The notes beneath the pieces are model-generated. The model ran no database searches. It was not told the DNA's origin and worked only from the letters and a program-made list of their open reading frames with translations. Made by a program: the position numbers and the translations under genes. A stretch of DNA of 64,000 nucleotides from the NCBI GenBank assembly GCA_951804985.1, contig OX638134.1:3658001-3722000 (forward strand), written 5' to 3'. Below, piece after piece: positions 63,001-64,000 of the stretch. Position 1 is the first letter of the stretch. Every line of letters starts with the position of its first letter. The DNA is from Dryomyza anilis. Taxonomy: Eukaryota; Arthropoda; Insecta; Diptera; Dryomyzidae.

Positions 63001-64000
63001 CTGAAAACCATTTTGGTCTATCACGTATAGTTTTTGCACTATACTCAGATGTTTGAACGATAGAATTACTTTTTTTAAGATTATGAAAAGACAACATTAT
63101 TTTTAACTCGTTCAATTTTCAACAGATTTTCATGCTTTATATCTTATTAGACGCAGCAACATTTAACGTTTCTTATGAAAATATAGAAAAAATTTAAAAG
63201 ATCGAAAAATGTATAAAATTTTGACGCAAAACTCACCTTCTAAACAACAGTTTTTGGTCCATAAAATCAAAATTTAGATAAACAGTTACCTGGAAACACA
63301 ATTCCGTAGTTTTGCTCGCCATTCCCTACAAGAAAAACTATATCTCATTGAGTTTACTCAAAATTTTTTTTATTGCGTTTTTAGAAAGTAAGTGGTTAGC
63401 CCATCCTATTTTACTGATTTTCTGAAAAATTTTACAACTCGATTTTTCAACGGTTTTTAAATCAGTTTTATTTACTGAACTCGAATCTGAAAACCATTTT
63501 GGTCTATCACGTATAGTTTTTGCACTATACTCAGATGTTTGAACGATAGAATTACTTTTTTTAAGATTATGAAAAGACAACATTATTTTTAACTCGTTCA
63601 ATTTTCAACAGATTTTCATGCTTTATATCTTATTAGACGCAGCAACATTTAACGTTTCTTATGAAAATATAGAAAAAATTTAAAAGATCGAAAAATGTAT
63701 AAAATTTTGACGCAAAACTCACCTTCTAAACAACAGTTTTTGGTCCATAAAATCAAAATTTAGATAAACAGTTACCTGGAAACACAATTCCGTAGTTTTG
63801 CTCGCCATTCCCTACAAGAAAAACTATATCTCATTGAGTTTACTCAAAATTTTTTTTATTGCGTTTTTAGAAAGTAAGTGGTTAGCCCATCCTATTTTAC
63901 TGATTTTCGGTAAAATTTTACAACTCGAGTTAACGACGGTTTTTAGATCAGTTTTATTTCCTGAACTCGAATCTGAAAACCATTTTGCTCTATCATGTGT
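60000..64000. repeat. 486-bp satellite array
   Basis: Monomers recur exactly every 486 bp: the landmark GATTAT(A/G)AAAAGACAAC is at 60163, 60649, 61135, 61621, 62107, 62593, 63079 and 63565. The first monomer (60163-60648) is clearly diverged in its first half, and the preceding ~160 bp show only faint similarity, so this is the array edge. The middle monomers are nearly identical. After about 63908 the last copy diverges again (GATTTTCGGTAAAATTTTAC) up to the window end. Each monomer has an 87-codon minus-strand frame, discussed under rejected items. Confidence 0.95.

Noticed and set aside
60422..63601. Seven identical 87-codon minus-strand frames, one per 486-bp monomer
   Set aside because: They are identical because the monomers are identical; the first diverged monomer half shows no sign of coding constraint, no promoter or splice context is visible, and the composition follows the AT-rich satellite. 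A satellite explains them better than a gene family.
60000..64000. CRISPR-like array
   Set aside because: The repeat unit is 486 bp with no short-repeat/unique-spacer alternation, and the genome is clearly eukaryotic.

Overview
The window looks like nuclear DNA of a higher fly (Diptera, Cyclorrhapha). It is very AT-rich, with intron-containing genes whose closest recognisable relatives are Drosophila proteins and with fly-type transposons. A relic with a DD41D-type layout recalls the rosa group first described in Ceratitis, so a tephritid fruit fly is my best guess. This is inference from sequence reading alone.

Layout. 1-11.0 kb: non-coding DNA with several AT-rich minisatellites, a tRNA-derived SINE piece and a dead Tc1/mariner-type element inserted beside an (AT)n tract. 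11.0-26.5 kb (+): six 3' exons of a PKA-type catalytic kinase of the Pka-C3/PRKX type, with large repeat-filled introns; its 5' exons are not visible. 28.7-33.1 kb: a compact housekeeping block with Spase25 (-), Ufd1-like (+) and mRpL2 (-). 36.3-51.1 kb (+): FoxK in eight coding exons, with introns loaded with nested transposons, fold-back MITEs and a SINE with a target-site duplication. 51.6-59.2 kb (-): two tandem genes for secreted His/Gln-rich repeat proteins. The FoxK-proximal copy ends in a Kazal-like cysteine domain; the distal copy has lost that domain and has more internal repeat modules. About 60.0-64.0 kb: a 486-bp satellite array with nearly identical monomers, running to the window edge.

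The genes do not form one pathway. Spase25 (ER signal-peptide processing) and Ufd1-like (p97-dependent ER/ubiquitin work) start divergently from a shared ~0.9-kb region, and Ufd1-like and mRpL2 converge with 88 bp between stop codons. Pka-C3 (cAMP-type kinase) and FoxK (FHA plus forkhead transcription factor) are regulatory genes with long introns. The least ordinary parts are the tandem His/Gln-repeat secreted genes, the fold-back MITE family, a 9-bp hairpin with a compensatory change in two dispersed repeats, and the satellite array. I saw no CRISPR array, rRNA, functional tRNA or bacterial-type system.
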